Positions 34,911-47,690 of a stretch of DNA of 64,000 nucleotides are shown here, one piece after another. The translations under genes were made by a program, and so were the position numbers. Source of the stretch: Voacanga thouarsii (lineage: Eukaryota; Streptophyta; Magnoliopsida; Gentianales; Apocynaceae); contig JANUWF010002120.1 in NCBI GenBank assembly GCA_026120185.1, positions 1,860,001 through 1,924,000 on the forward strand. The letters run 5' to 3'. The notes under the pieces were generated by a model. That model did no database searches and was not told the DNA's origin. It worked only from the letters and a program-made list of their open reading frames with translations. The stretch's first letter is position 1; the number at the start of each line of letters is the position of its first letter.

Positions 34911-37900
34911 TTCTCTATCTAGAGTCAGTTTCAATGGTTAGATCAACTTTCACTTGGATTGTTGATTCCGAAGCCACTGATCATATCTGTAACTCCTTGT
35001 AGGGGTTTAGGAAGATAAGAAGACTCCAAAAGAGCAAGTATGGACGATGAGTAGGAAATGGAGCACAAGTATGGGCCATTGCAGTGGGAGAACTAGATCT
35101 TATTTTTAATTGTAATAGAGTAGTTATTTTGAAGGATATTTTATATGTACCTGGGTTTAGACAGAATTCAGGGATATTCTGTTTCTTTCCATCCTGGTAT
35201 TACCATAAGTAGAAATGGAGAAGTTTTTTGTTCTGGGCACATGTATGAAAACTTATTCTTCTTAAATCCTACAAACAATCAAATAAATAACTCTCAATTT
35301 GAACCATTAAGTAGGAAGAGAAAAACTAATGTCAATGACTCATATCATTGGCATCTAAGGATGGGTCATATTAACTCAACCAGGATTCAGAGGTTAATCC
35401 ATGATGAGCCCTTGGGCTCATTAAGATTAGAAATTTAGTTTCAGTGTGAATCCTGCCCTATGGGAAAAATGACCCAGAGGTAGTTCACCCAAAAGGCTAA
35501 TAGAGCCAAGGAGATATTGGGCTTTGTTCACACTAATGTGTATGGTCCTTTGTCTGCACAAGCTAGAGGGGGTTTTGAGTACGTCATCACATTCACGGAT
35601 GATTGTACAAGGTTTGGTTATATCTACCTGATGAGGTGCAAGTCTGACTTTTTTGACAAATTCAAAGAGTTTAAGGCTGAAATGGAGCATTGGATCGATA
35701 AACTGATCAAAACCTTACGATTAGATCGTGGTGGAGAGTACCTCCTTATTGAATTCAAGAATTACATAGTACACTATGGGATAGTATCCCAACTCTTTGC
35801 GCTGGGGACACCCTAGTAGAATGGAGTAACTGAGAGAAGAAACAGGACATTAATGGAAATAGTCTGAAGCATGATGTCTCATGCTATTCTTCTGGTCTCT
35901 TTTTAGGGATATGCCTTGGAAACAACGGCATACATTCTAAACTTGGTGTCGTCCAAGTCAATACCTAGGACGCCCTATAAGATGTGGATTGGGCGTAAGA
36001 CAAGTCTGAATCATCTCAAGATTTGGGGCTATCCAACATATGTACAGATTAAGGGACACAAGCTAGAACCAAGATCAGAATTATGCTATTTTATTGGTTA
36101 TCCAAAAGGGATAAAAGAAGGTTACATTTATCATCCCAAGAAGTAGAAAGTATTAGTAAGTACTAATGCTAGATACTTGGATGATGATCAAAGTACTTTC
36201 ACTAAAGGTTGAACAAAGTTGGAACTCGAGGAGAAGTTATCTTCAAAATCAATTTCTTTAGACTCGATTATGGAACAAGAATAGGCACAGCCTCAAGAAC
36301 CTGTACAAACAGAACCTCCTCGTAGTGGGAGGGTATCTACTGTTCCAGAAAGATGGACTGGGGAAGCTTTTGAGCTGGTCTCTGACCAAAAAGAATAAGA
36401 TTCCACTAGAGACGAGGAGTCTATTGTTGATGCCGATGTAAATCTATGGCATAAAGCAATGAAAGTCGAGATTGAGTTTATGTACTTCAAAGGTTTGGAT
36501 CTTGTAGCTTTACCTGAAGGGATAAAACTCATTGGGTATAAGTGGGTATACAAGAGGAAAAGGGGAGCAGATGAGAAGGTGGAAACCTTCAAAACTAGGC
36601 TTATGGCAAAAAGGGTATACTCTGAAAAAGGGAATCGATTATGCGGAAACTTTTTCCCCAATAGTCATACTTAAATCCATCCATATCCTTCTTGGCATCG
36701 CATGTTATTATGACCACGGGATATGGAAAATGGATGTCAAGACAGTATTTCTTAACGGCCATCTTAGTGAAGACATCTATTTGTTCTAACCAGAAGGTTT
36801 TATTACTAAAGGCTAGGAACATATGGTTTGCAAGTTTAAGAAGCCCATTTATGGACTTAAGTAGGCATCTAGAGCATGAAAGATTCATTTTGACGAGACT
36901 ATAAAGTCTTATGATTTCATTCAAAATGAGGATAAACCTTGCGTGTACAAGAAATTAGAAAGTATAAGTGTGGTTTTTTTTATCCTATATGTGGATGACA
37001 CTCTACTCATTGGAAATGATGCAGGGACATTGTATCTACTAAGGTTTGGTTATCTAGTAAATTCAGTATGAAGAACATGGGAGAAGCCAGTTATATTCTC
37101 GGAATTAAGCTTCTTAGAAATAGGAAGCAGAGAATGTTAGGATTATCCCAAGCGATATACATTGACAAGATGCTGGCCAAGTTTAGCATAGAATCATGCA
37201 AGGGAGTTCTAATTCTTTGTAGATATAGGTTGTCTTTTTATTCAAAGGACTGTCTTAAGTCCCAAGAAGAAAAAGACAGAATGAGTAGGATTCCTTACGA
37301 TTCGGCTATGGGAAGTCTCATGTATGACATGTTGTGCTCTAGACCAGATATCTACTTTGTCGTAGGCTTAGTTAGCAGATAACAGTCAAACCCTAAGGTG
37401 GTTCATTGGTAAGCTGTAAAGCATATTCTCAAGTACCTCAAAAGTACTAGAGATTATATGCTAGTTAACAAGGCTGATGACTTGGTTCCTACAGGATACA
37501 CTGATTTAGACTTCCAAGAAGATAAGGATTAGAGAAAATTCACATGTGGATATGTCTTCACCTTGTCTGGAGTAGGTGTTTCATGAAGGAGTATCAAGCA
37601 ATCTTACACTGCCGACTCAACTATAGAAGCTGAGTATGAGACAGCTTCAGAGGCATCTAAGGAAGCTTCTGGCTCCGAAAGTTCCTTTCAGAACATAGAG
37701 TCGTGCCATAAATGGACAGACAGATTGTGATGTATTGTGACAACATTGGAGCAATCTCACAATCCAAAGAACCAAAGAACCATAAGAAGGGGAAGCACAT
37801 CGAGAGGAAGTACCACTAAATTCGGGATTTCATCCAGAAACTGAAAATCATGGTGCAATAGAAAGCCTCGGAAAACAACCTAGCAGATCTCTTCACCATG

Positions 37901-37930
37901 CCTTTGGCTGAGAGAGTCTTCAACAAACAC
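34911..37930 (+). pseudogene. copia-2 pol (protease, integrase, RT, RNase H)
   Basis: Protease near 34,957 reads WIVDSEATDH, where DSGATDH is usual, so the active-site Gly is changed. The pre-integrase block is at 35,340 (YHWHLRMGHINSTRIQRL) and the integrase zinc pair CESC at 35,448. The catalytic core shows FTDDCTRFGY (35,600), DRGGEYL (35,727) and a VTERRNRTL Glu block (35,827), then YKMWIGRKTSLNHLKIWG (35,978). RT has IGYKWVYKRKRGA (36,532), a frameshift near 36,620, KMDVKTVFLNGHLSEDIY (36,728) and LYVDDTLLIGND (36,988). RNase H runs from 37,320 (RPDIYFVVGLVSR) to LADLFTMPL at about 37,880. Many stops and at least two frameshifts. Confidence 0.92.
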
Positions 37931-37980
37931 GTAGACACCATAGGGGTGGGCACCTATGAATTTTCTTAGTCTTAGAGTGT

Positions 37981-37990
37981 AAGTGGGAGA
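37981..37990 (+). other. polypurine tract of copia-2
   Basis: AAGTGGGAGA one base before the 3' LTR start at 37,992, identical to copia-1. Confidence 0.88.
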
Positions 37991-38530
37991 TTGTGAGAAT
38001 GTATGCCCTCAAGACTAGGTTTCTGATATAATTATCGAATTTATTAATAAAAGGATCTATTCTAAAAAATTTATTTGTGAATTTATATTTTATTTGTGTA
38101 CGATTTACATTTAGAAAAAACCTATTGTATCTAAGTAAGTGATCCATGTAAATGGTGGTCTTTCACAGTAATGTATGGATTACGAGTTACTTAACACATA
38201 AACGTTTCTTCTTAACCGATTGATGAGAATAAGAATCTCATTATATTTAGACTATTATGTTATGAATTCTAAATAGAGAATGACCTATCTTTGGCCAGTG
38301 AGTAGTCCACTCACTTCATAGCAAAAGCGTATTTTGAATACGTGGAATAGGACCTGTAATAGTGATTTCTCAAAATACTATTTAGAAGAAACCTAAACTA
38401 TTACTGCTACAACATAGACTAATACTCTACTACTTGAGTATGAGTTAGTGGTCTGACGAAGTTGGAAGCATGTACTTTCATATCCTGTAGTTGAGGTTCT
38501 ATCGTAGAGCCAATATACTTGTATGTTAAG

Positions 38531-41500
38531 TGTAACACCCCACGACTACGTACCCTAAAAGGACGGGGATGTCGCCCCGTCCCATAGGACAAGGGGTCTT
38601 TAAAAAAAGGTATAAAATACAAAGGCAGTCTCGAAAAGAGTCAACCTTGATAAATGAAGAAATACTCTTATTACATCAGGCTCAAATTAGAGCAATACGA
38701 AAGAAAGGAAATATTGTTCAGAAGTATAAATGACAAAAGTCTCCTAGAACAGCACAGGAAAAAAATAGTAAAAGCCTCTACTGTCAAAGCCCCGCTAACT
38801 CAGCACAATCTATCTCCTGAAAACATGATGCAAAACCGTGTGAGAATAAATCTCAGTAAGTCCTGTGTGTGCACATGATGTTTTGAATAGTACGTGTATG
38901 CAAAGTGTAAAACATTTGTAGAAATAATTTGGCAAGTCATAAACAATCTCTTTTCGCAAGGAGTGGGTTTTTCCTATTGTCATACTTTGTACAAAATAAA
39001 TCCTCTACTCGAATAAAAAGTCATGTCACCACACGTTGGGCTCCATGAGAACAAACTGGCCAAGGCACCACACTTTGTGCACCTTGTCCGGACCAGATTA
39101 CCACACGTTGGGCGTTCTGATCAAGGTGAGTGTATAGCTCACCGGGTGAGATACTCCTTCATCTTTACATGCAACAAAACCATCCGGCTGTCCACACTGG
39201 CAATATAAATAATACCTTACTAGGTACAAATGCTAACTCGGACTGGCCTGACCAACCAACACTGTCGCCTTTTCAAGCAGAGTTCATCTTCTAGAGGTGG
39301 CCTCCTACCAGAAGACTTACGCTAGCCCTCCAAGACTAGTATTGTTAGCCTACCCTTATTGAGTACTCAACGAACATATCCGTCAATTCCTGATTCAAAA
39401 TATCTCCACACCTTGGCTTTGTACAACGTGGTTTTTCTCTAAAAGAGTTTTCTAAAAATTTAGGAAAGAATAGTTTTCTTGATAAAATCATTAGTTTGAT
39501 AAAACCGTTTAAAGAATAATCTTCCACGTTTACAACCCAAATAATCATAGATCAACAATAGCTTCATAAAGCTTCACAACATAGACTAACCATTACAACA
39601 TTTAACCAAAGAGTTCATACAAGGACTTACCATCACAACATTTAACAAAAGAGTTTATGCAAAGACTTACTTGATATGCCTCAGATAAATGAGATAAAAT
39701 CACAGCTTGCTTTCCTTAATTATCCTCCTGATCTACACCATATAATATCATGATCAGGGTCTCAATTAATTCGAACATGCTCTAATCTCATTTATTTTCA
39801 CAACAATTCGCAATCCCCTATTTAAATCCAAGTAAACTATCCAATCCCCAAAGATCATATACCATGACCATATGCTCATCCAACTAATAGACATTATTAA
39901 ACCTTACTTTCGGCATCAAGGGTGGGTATTCCCTTACCTTGCAACAACCGGGTAATGAGGTCTCGATGCTCCTATGGTGATCGTCTCGAGTTCGCTTGAA
40001 AAGAAGAGAAAAGCTACCTCCTTTGCTCCTCTTGACCGAAAATTAAAGAAGAAGATGAAATCAGCCTCTATGTGGCGTGATTTAAGGGAAGAAGAAGGAG
40101 AAAAGGATCATTAGAGAAAATGACATCAAGAGGTTGAGAGGATTTTTGCTTACCTTAAGGTGTGTTTGATTTTTGCTAGGTATTGCTCTTAAGATTTTCG
40201 AAAATTACTGTGGAGTTCTTGCTGGAATTTTCATGTAGAATAGAGAGGGTAATCGGCTACTATGCTTTAGGGTTAGAGAAGATTGGTTTAAGGTTAGATG
40301 GTGGTGTTTAGGAAGACTCCTAATGGCTTTAGGTTTCTTGGACAGCAAGGGAAAAAATTGCAGCTTATGGTGTACCTTATTGCTGCCGACTTTGGGAGGG
40401 TTTAAGGGAGAAAATATTCTGTAATTTGCTTCTTTGTATTGGCCAAAATATTGCTCAAGGGAAGGGCTGAATGTGTTCAGAATTTTGGGCCAAACAAAGA
40501 AGAGTTTGAGAAGGTTTGAAAAGCTAAAATTTCTGTGCGCGTGCAGTGGTTTTGTTTTACGAAATTGCTGAACAATAAGAGGAGAAATTCTGGTCTGTTG
40601 TAGCTGTGGTTCTACCGCAATTTTTAGAGAAAAGATGAGGGTTTTAGGAGAAGAAAATTGGCTTGATCAATTGAGGATTCTGGTGTGTTTTGGTGTGCAG
40701 AATTTCGGTTTGTGTAGGAGTGCAAGCTGGCCGAAATTCCTGTACAAGGCTGACCGAAATTTGTAGTTTTTTTGGAGATAAAAATCTGGTTTTGTGCAGC
40801 TAAGGTAATATGAATTTATGAGGAGTGTTCTAGTTGTTTTGAGCTAGGGTTTGGAGTGTTGTAATGCACTGAGGAGTGCTGGAGTTTTCGGACAGCTTGT
40901 GCTTGCACAAGGCTACCGAATTTCAGCTAGGAAAAGGTAGCAAAACCTAGTTAAATTAGGATTGAAATAAAATCTGATTTGCTAAAGGATTTAGGATAAG
41001 ATTTCCTAGATTTGGAAGAGTTTGGGTTGAGCTAAAATTCCTTCAAGAAGAGGTGGCACTAGTTGGAAAATTTTCCAGATTTTTAGCTAAAGTTCTAGGT
41101 TTAAAACCAATAAGGTTTCCTACTAGAAGAATGACTTTTTAATTCCAACTTTCCATGGCAGCATCTATTAAGCTAAAATCAAGCTGAAATTTTAATTATT
41201 AGCTAGGGTTTTTTTTTTTTTCGAAAATCCTAAGGAATAAAACCTGAAAATTAAGAGTGAACTTTATTCACATCAAAGTCCTTAATTTTAGGAAATAAAT
41301 ATGGAGACTTATTTCCTTGGAATATTGGCACTAAAATTTCTCTAGGTTTGCTATATCTTTTTCGGCCAAGACATGGAAACTCTAAGGAAAAGAATCTTCA
41401 AGAAGAGAAACTAGGATTCACAAGAGATAGGATTCGAACTCGGGCCACCGCGGAAAAATCACCATCCTCCCAGCTATTCTAAATCAATTCCAATACTAAT

Positions 41501-41744
41501 TCTTCCTACAAGAAGTTCTTGCCACCCCAATACTCATCCCTCCAAATCATCGACCAAGCCTCCCTTAACCAAATCTTTAGCAACACACTATTTCACCTCG
41601 ATTAATTCAAATGCAACAGTAACAGAAAAATTCACATGCATCCATGCAAATAAAATAATTCTAAGCTACCACATAAAATGCAAAATACTATGCAATTCAT
41701 GACTTTTCCCCATAGTCAAAGGTAGTTTTGGGCGGGGTATTACA
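38531..41744 (-). repeat. solo LTR G3, Tekay-type (3,214 bp), target duplication TTAAG
   Basis: It starts TGTAACACCCC and ends GGGGTATTACA, with TTAAG at 38,526-38,530 and 41,745-41,749. Orientation is minus by comparison with G2, as the AGGACAAGGGGTCTTT landmark lies at the left. No internal region, so it formed by LTR-LTR recombination after insertion. It contains the TTATTGAGTACTCAACG landmark, two short direct repeats near 39,590-39,665 and a tRNA-like module. No coding content. Confidence 0.92.
41430..41476 (-). other. tRNA-like A/B box module in G3
   Basis: On the minus strand, A-box-like TAGCTGGGAGG (41,476-41,466) is followed 35 bases later by the B box GAGTTCGAATCC (41,441-41,430). 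Spacing and sequence fit a Pol III type-2 promoter. Confidence 0.6.
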
Positions 41745-43089
41745 TTAAGTATAGGTAACTAGTTAGTTAAGACAGACTTGTACAAGATAGCTTCTGTGCT
41801 ATATTGCCCCAAATGACCATTCGAATGATCTAAATATCCAGGGCCTTGGGGAATATGACTTAGATGTTTGCTTTAGGGTAGCTTCTTCGGTAAGCAGAAA
41901 CATTCCAAGAGCCGTGGATTATTGGACTAGAGGTCTAAGGATGGTAGATGTCTTTTAAAGAGGTGTTAGTACACTCTTCCTCTCTAAATGAACAGCAATG
42001 CATAGAGGGGTATTTTAGTTATTACACCTCTAGGTCGGAAACTTTGCTAATGCAACATTGTTCATGGGGTCAATATTTTCTTATAGTGATATTAACAAAT
42101 ATTTAAAATACAAAATACAGCCTTTTCTATAGCAGGGGTATTTTGATCATTTTAGTAGCCAAGGCGATATGTCTTTTGGTCCTCGGAATAACCCGTAAGT
42201 CCTGATGGTTTTGGGTTGAGGGATTGGTCTTGTATAAAATGCTTTTTATTTTATTCGAGTAGCCTAGCTTATTATTTAGGCTAGAATAAAATCAAAGGTC
42301 AAAAAAGGGAGAATTACTTAATGGCCTGGTTTAGTTGGTCAATCAATTGTTCAGGGCTTGAGCCCAGATTGAATAATTAATGTTGGCCTGGTCGAAATTT
42401 GGGGGGATAAAAAGGCTTGAGGTTTATATTGGCCTATTTGGGTTAATTAATTAATTTAATTCTTGAACTTGTATTAGTTCAGGAATAATTATATTGAATT
42501 AAAGGCTTAACCCAATGAACTGGGCTATAGGCCCATAGGTTAAGTTTAGTTTGGTTGATGGCTTAACATGACATGGGCCTTAGGGCATTTTTGATACTGC
42601 CGCCTCTATTTGATTTTGAATGCCCGGGTAATAGCCTATTATCAAGGCAGTTGGGATTCAAGAGGATAGTGGTAGACTGCACAGAACAATGTTTTTCCTC
42701 TAGCCATTTTCTTCGTCTCTCTCTATAGACTGTGATCTCTATGCTATTCAATAGCAAGAATAGAGACACAATACATTTTTTATTAATGCTTAATAGCATT
42801 CAGTCAAAAAAGAAAGATCATCCTCTTCGTCCTTAGCCTTCACCAAGCTTTCAGGCACTGGTTATAATCCGAAAAACCCGAAGCATTGCGTTGATGCCCA
42901 GAAGAAGCTGACGGCTTGTAGGACAACAGCCTGAAGAAAGGATCACTGAACCAGAAGTGGTTCAAATAGGATCGCCGACACCTCCTAGACAAATGATAAA
43001 GCACAAAGCTAAAATAGTTCCTCCTAAAATATCTCTTCCACTGCTCTTTTCTATGCATTTTCTTTTTTGCCGTATTTACCTTCAGCCTA

Positions 43090-44864
43090 AGGTTCAAGTC
43101 CTTCTGTGTAAAGATGTGCTTTAGAAATTTGTGGTTGATGAAAATCTCATACTCCACCCTATACAAATAATGGCTCCATTTTTTTTAGGGAAAACATGAT
43201 AGTGGCTATTTCCAAATCATTCATTGGGTAATTGACCTCAGGTGGCTTCAACTTCTTGGATATATATGCTATAACCTTTCTTTCTTGCATCAGCACTACT
43301 CCCAACCTTTCCTTGGATGCATCGATGTAGAGAGCATAGGGTCTATTCTCCTCTGGTAAGCTTAGCATAGGTGTTGTCAGTTCTTCGAAACTCTTCTCGC
43401 ACTTCTCATTCCAAGTCAATGGCACATCCTTCCTCAACAACTGAGTCATCAGGGAGGCCAACACAGAAAACCTCTTGATGAAACGGCGGTAGTAATTTGC
43501 TAATCCCAAAAAACTTCTTATCTCTATCACCGTCTCAAGTTGCTTCCAATTTGAAATGGCCTCCACTTTAGCTGGGTCCATCTTAATGCTATCTTTTGAC
43601 ACCATATGTCCAAGAAATGATACCGAGTCCAGCCAAAACTCGTACTTACTGAACTTGGCATACAACTTATACTCTTTCAACATCTCCAATACCAGTCTCA
43701 AATGTTCTGATGTTCTTCTATATTTTTTAAATAGATCAATATGTCATCTATAAATACCACGATAAACGTGTCCAAGTAGGGTTGAAATACCCGATGCATT
43801 AAATCCATGAATACTGCCGGTGCGTTTGTAACACCGAATGGCATCTACAAATTTGTAGTGTTTGTACCTTGTGTTGAAGGCTATTTTTAGAATATCTTCC
43901 TTCTTTATCCGCACCTATAGTACCCCTATCAAAAATCCATCTTAGAATAATAGTATGATCCTTGTAGCTGGTCAAACAACTCATTAATCAATGGTAACAG
44001 ATACTTATTTTTTATTGTCAGATTATTTAGTCCCTTGCAGTCGATGCATGGCCTTAACGTCCCATCTTCTTCTTTACAAATAACACCAGGGCTCCCTATG
44101 GAGATGTCCTCAGCCTAATGTACCCTTACTTTATTAACTCCTCTAACTACTCCTTAAGCTCCTTTAGCTCCGTTAGTATCTTCCGATAAAAGGTTCGTGC
44201 AACTGGTTCAGCACTCGATATCAGGTTAATAGTGAACTCAATTTCCCGTGTTAGAGAAAGAGAAGTGAGTCCTACAAGAAATACTTCAGGAATCCTTCAC
44301 TACTACTATTTTCTCCAAGATGCTCTGGTCTTTCTGCTTATTGATTAAGTAAGCTAAGTAACTCGTACATCTTTTCTTTTGTAATTTCTAAGCCTTCACT
44401 CCCACTATCATGAACTTTAACTTCTTTACTCACTTTCCATTAAACTCCAACACGTCGCAGACTAGTATGACAAATTGCACTGTCTTGTTCTTGCAATCTA
44501 CTCGAGCCTCATACTTTGCTAACCAATCCATCCCCAATATTAAGTCATAATCTTCTATGGGTAATACAATAAGATCTACTTTTAAGTTTTCTTTCCCAAC
44601 CATTACATTACAGTCATGCACACGTTTCCCTGCTTCTACCGATTTCCTTAGAGGAATGCTCACTATCATAGTGTAGGGTATTTCTAACCCATCCCATCCT
44701 AAATGACATGCACTACTCTGATTTATATATGAATATATTGAACCAAGGTCTATTAAAATGGAAACATAATAACCTTGGATAATGAGCGTATCTTCTAGCA
44801 TAGCAGCTCCGCCTCAAACCTCCTCTCAGTTCATAGTAAATACCATTACCTTTACCTAGGGCTT
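43090..44864 (-). pseudogene. G2 pol, protease, RT and RNase H
   Basis: Protease at 44,801-44,430 has IDLGSIYSYI in place of the usual D(S/T/P)G, then EDYDLILGMDWL. A linker precedes RT from about 44,170. RT has SYYYSKMDF near 43,940 and an intact FIDDILIY near 43,745. The open block 43,701-43,159 covers RT thumb and RNase [49 protein letters not shown] and [17 protein letters not shown]. The start at 43,701 is only an internal Met. Copia-2 interrupts at 43,085. Frameshifts occur near 43,700 and 43,850-44,150. Confidence 0.9.
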
Positions 44865-45959
44865 TTATCCCCCACTCCTCGGTGCTTCAATTGCTGCTTT
44901 GTTATTTTCTCTAGTGGGTGAGACTGCTAGTGGCCCAATCCTCAACGGCTTCAGGCAAGCATTCCTTAGGTGGGAAGTATTCCCACAATTATACCACCTC
45001 CTCACATTCCCCTTAGCCCAACAATCCTTTTCTATATGGCTCCGCTTTCCATAAAAAGGCAAGTTAGCAAGTTCGGAGTACGTCCTATTGGAAAATTCTG
45101 GGCTTGTTTTCCCCAATTTCCAAACTGTTATCTTGTTGGCCTCTTGTTATTGACTGATAGAGAGGTTGCCTAATTGGCTGCTGAGGTCTAACGGCCATCC
45201 GATTCTTATCTTCGTTCTCCGTGCAGGTGACTGCATCAACGACAACAATATAAGTCATTGGAAGGAAGGGCGCCAGTGCCCGTCTCAGCTCCATGTCAAT
45301 CCCTTAACAAATTGTCGAGCCCTATTCTATTCAGTATCTATCAACCTCTTATAGTACTTGGACAATTTATTGAACCTGGTTATATATAAAGCTACCGTCA
45401 TGCCTCCCTACTTCAAGTTTTAGAACTCATCTTCCCGCTTCTCTACTATCCATTGGGGAATGTACTCAACTTGGACAACGTCCACAAAGTTATCCTGTGT
45501 CCAATCCTGATAAAAGTTTTCATAGTCCTCCCAGACACGCTGCCACCAATCATTGGTTGGGCTTCTTAGGCTGAAGGCTGCAAATTTCACCACGCATCTA
45601 TGGATGTAATTCAGAATAGAGAAGATGTCCTCCATCTACTCCACCCACTATTCAGCTTTATGATCCTGCTCTGCCTCACCATGGAAATTAGGTGGGTGAA
45701 ACTTAAGAAAATGCTCTGAGGCCTGATCTTCCCCTTTAGGAACTTTCCTTTCGGATAAAGTTTGCATAATCTCTGTTATTTTGCTGAATGCTTGTCTAAG
45801 GTTTACCTCTACTTGTCTTTCGATTGCCATATCCTGCTCCTGTTCATAACCTCTTCCTACTTCAAGTATGGACAATCACGTGGGTTCAAATTCTGAAGTA
45901 GATGAAGCACTCTCCCGGGTGGTTTTACTGAGGACCGTGGTTCTTTGCCTTGGTGCCAT
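44865..45959 (-). pseudogene. G2 gag (capsid and zinc knuckles)
   Basis: The start is ATG at 45,959 (MAPRQRTTVLSKT). The capsid block lies at 45,875-45,420 with VNLRQAFSKITEIMQ, EHFLKFHPPNFHGEAEQ, DIFSILNYI, VKFAAFSL and DWWQRVWEDY. Stops occur near 45,640 and 45,870. A TCTENEDKNRMAVRPQQ hinge follows, then two zinc knuckles at 45,060-44,950. The second reads WYNCGNTSHLRNAC, with Trp replacing the first Cys. PLRIGPLAVSPTR after the knuckle matches G1 (PLRIGQG). Retrotransposon gag family; non-functional. Confidence 0.87.
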
Positions 45960-46365
45960 CTTTATCCATATAAGGTCATTTAGAGCATAAGTATGTGTGG
46001 GATATGTGTGATCTAGTTCTGCATATTCTACAAATATGAAAATCCAAACTCAACTTATGCAAAGTAATAAATCCAGAATTTTAAGTGTAAGTAGTCATGT
46101 GAAAGGAAATAAAATTGCATGCATAGTCTTCTCATTTTGCATAATAACAACACATATCATACTGTAATTTTATCCTAGTTTCAAACAAGAAAATAAATGA
46201 ATAAATAAATAAACAAATAAATAAATTCTTCAAATTTTATTAGACCAATCTTTTTTTAAAGTAAATAAATATCATATATGATATCATTATTTCAACCAAT
46301 AAAATACTTGCAAATAAAGCAATACAATCTCAAAAGAATTAAGGAAACTAACAAATAACGAGCTT

Positions 46366-46848
46366 CTATTTTTCATCACTAGAGCTATCAGAGGCGAGTT
46401 CCTCTAGCCTACCCCCAATATTCTTAGAAAAGTCCATCCCTTTTCCACACATAAACTCTAAGGTCCAAGACTCCTTAGTAACCTTACTGGGACTGCCTAC
46501 GACCCTGATAGGTCTTCTAGAATGTGCAGCCATAGTCAATCCAACTCTTAGTCTTACCCTTATAACTCACTCAAGGTGTTGAGACATGAACTTCTTTAAC
46601 TTACTCTGGGTTACCTCAAACTCTACCTTGCTTGGGTCATCATTATCAGGGGTCAAGTCCACCTCTTGCACAAGTGGGTTAGGTACTTTCTCAACTACTT
46701 CCTCCTCCTCTTCCTCACTCTCCTACTTAGGTAATTCTAGTTCAAACTTAAGCTCAAAATTAGATGGTGGAGGGGGAATAGGTGGTGGTGGTGCATTGGG
46801 TCCATATAAGAAAGGCTAGTCCCTAACAACTACTGTGGATCTTGCCAT
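46366..46848 (-). pseudogene. G2 leader ORF upstream of gag, acidic, function unknown
   Basis: The ATG at 46,848 reads MARSTVVVRD, then a Pro-rich segment, then an acidic middle (ESEEEEEEVV, PNPLVQEVDLTPDNDDP) and a stop at the end of VTQSKLKKFMSQHLE. After that stop the same frame continues: HSRRPIRVVG, ESWTLEF, GMDFSKNIGGRL, ending DSSSDEK at 46,366. It lies between primer site and gag, as in G1 (6,755-7,272), and PNPL..DxTxDxDDP and DFS(R/K)NIG are shared. No family recognised. Confidence 0.6.
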
Positions 46849-46932
46849 CCTATTCACAAGTAATAGCTAAGTTAGTAAAGGATTTAAATTCTTAAATAAA
46901 TAATCTCATCAAATATGTATGTCTTGCCTAAA

Positions 46933-46951
46933 CCTAGGTTCTAATATGACT
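46933..46951 (-). other. G2 primer-binding site
   Basis: On the minus strand AGTCATATTAGAACCTAGG follows the LTR end. It matches TGGTATCAGAGCCTAGG with a few changes. Confidence 0.75.
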
Positions 46952-47690
46952 TGTAACATTCCGCTACCTACGTACTCCAAAATGGATGTGATTGTCGCCC
47001 GTCCAAAGGAGAAAATGTCTTTATAATGAGAAAATTAAATAATTCAACAAAAAAATCCCTCAAATAAAACTTAAACATATTATAGCTCAAAGAAAACTCA
47101 TACAAAGTTTCAGAATAAAGATTAACAGAACATCGTCTCTAAAAAAATGATTAAAAAATGTAAAGCAAAATCTTGGACTTTAGCCCTAACCTTGTCAAAA
47201 GTTCTCTCAACCTAAAAGCATGCACAAATAAAGTGAAAAATAAATTTCTCAATAAGTCTTTTGTGTGTGATAGTGTTCATTTTTGAAACAATTTTGCGAT
47301 ATGCATTTTAAAATACCAAAAGCGCAATTGTAATCTTAATCAATAGTTTTAAATACAATAGTGGCATTTTCATTTTGCAATCTCAATAGATGACTTTATT
47401 TCAATAAAATCAACCACTCAACAATAAAGAAGACTATAAAACCTTGCACCATAACCCTAAGTTAAGAAATCCTACATCATGACCATGTACTGTGAAACCT
47501 TATATCACAGTATAATGGGTGACTGGCCTACTGGGTGGTGATACTCCTACTTCTCCCAAACCCCTCTAACTTAAAGGTTGTCCATTTTGAAGAAATACAG
47601 TCCCACTTGAAACTGATTTGCTAGTTTGGACTGGCCTAACTCCCTAACACTGTCGCCTAATTAGAAATGAGTTCACATCCTGGAGGTCGA
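46952..47690 (-). repeat. G2 5' LTR, left part
   Basis: It starts TGTAACATTCC beside the primer site and aligns with 22,383-23,100 of the 3' LTR. A family-C LTR interrupts at 47,691; the LTR resumes for only 36 bp at 53,755-53,790 (GTAGACACCTACCAGAATG, compare 23,095-23,115) before copia-4. The remaining 2.4 kb are not found in the window. Confidence 0.85.

Larger units (their letters stand above)
30536..43084 (+). mobile_element. complete copia element copia-2, target duplication GCCTA
   Basis: The element is flanked by GCCTA at 30,531-30,535 and 43,085-43,089. It has a 5' LTR of 1,872 bp, primer site, long leader, gag, pol in copia order (protease, integrase, RT, RNase H), polypurine tract and a 3' LTR. 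The 3' LTR measures 1,874 bp once nested G3 is removed. The two LTRs differ at many positions by eye, so the insertion is old. Lineage is tentatively Angela-like from LTR length and gag style; this needs a phylogeny. Confidence 0.93.
37992..43084 (+). repeat. copia-2 3' LTR, interrupted by G3 (net 1,874 bp)
   Basis: It starts TGTGAGAATGTATGCCC and ends ATTTACCTTCA. Solo LTR G3 (38,531-41,744) and its duplicated TTAAG account for the extra 3,219 bp. The halves rejoin cleanly as ...GTATGTTAAG/TATAGGTAACTAG, as in the 5' LTR. Confidence 0.92.
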
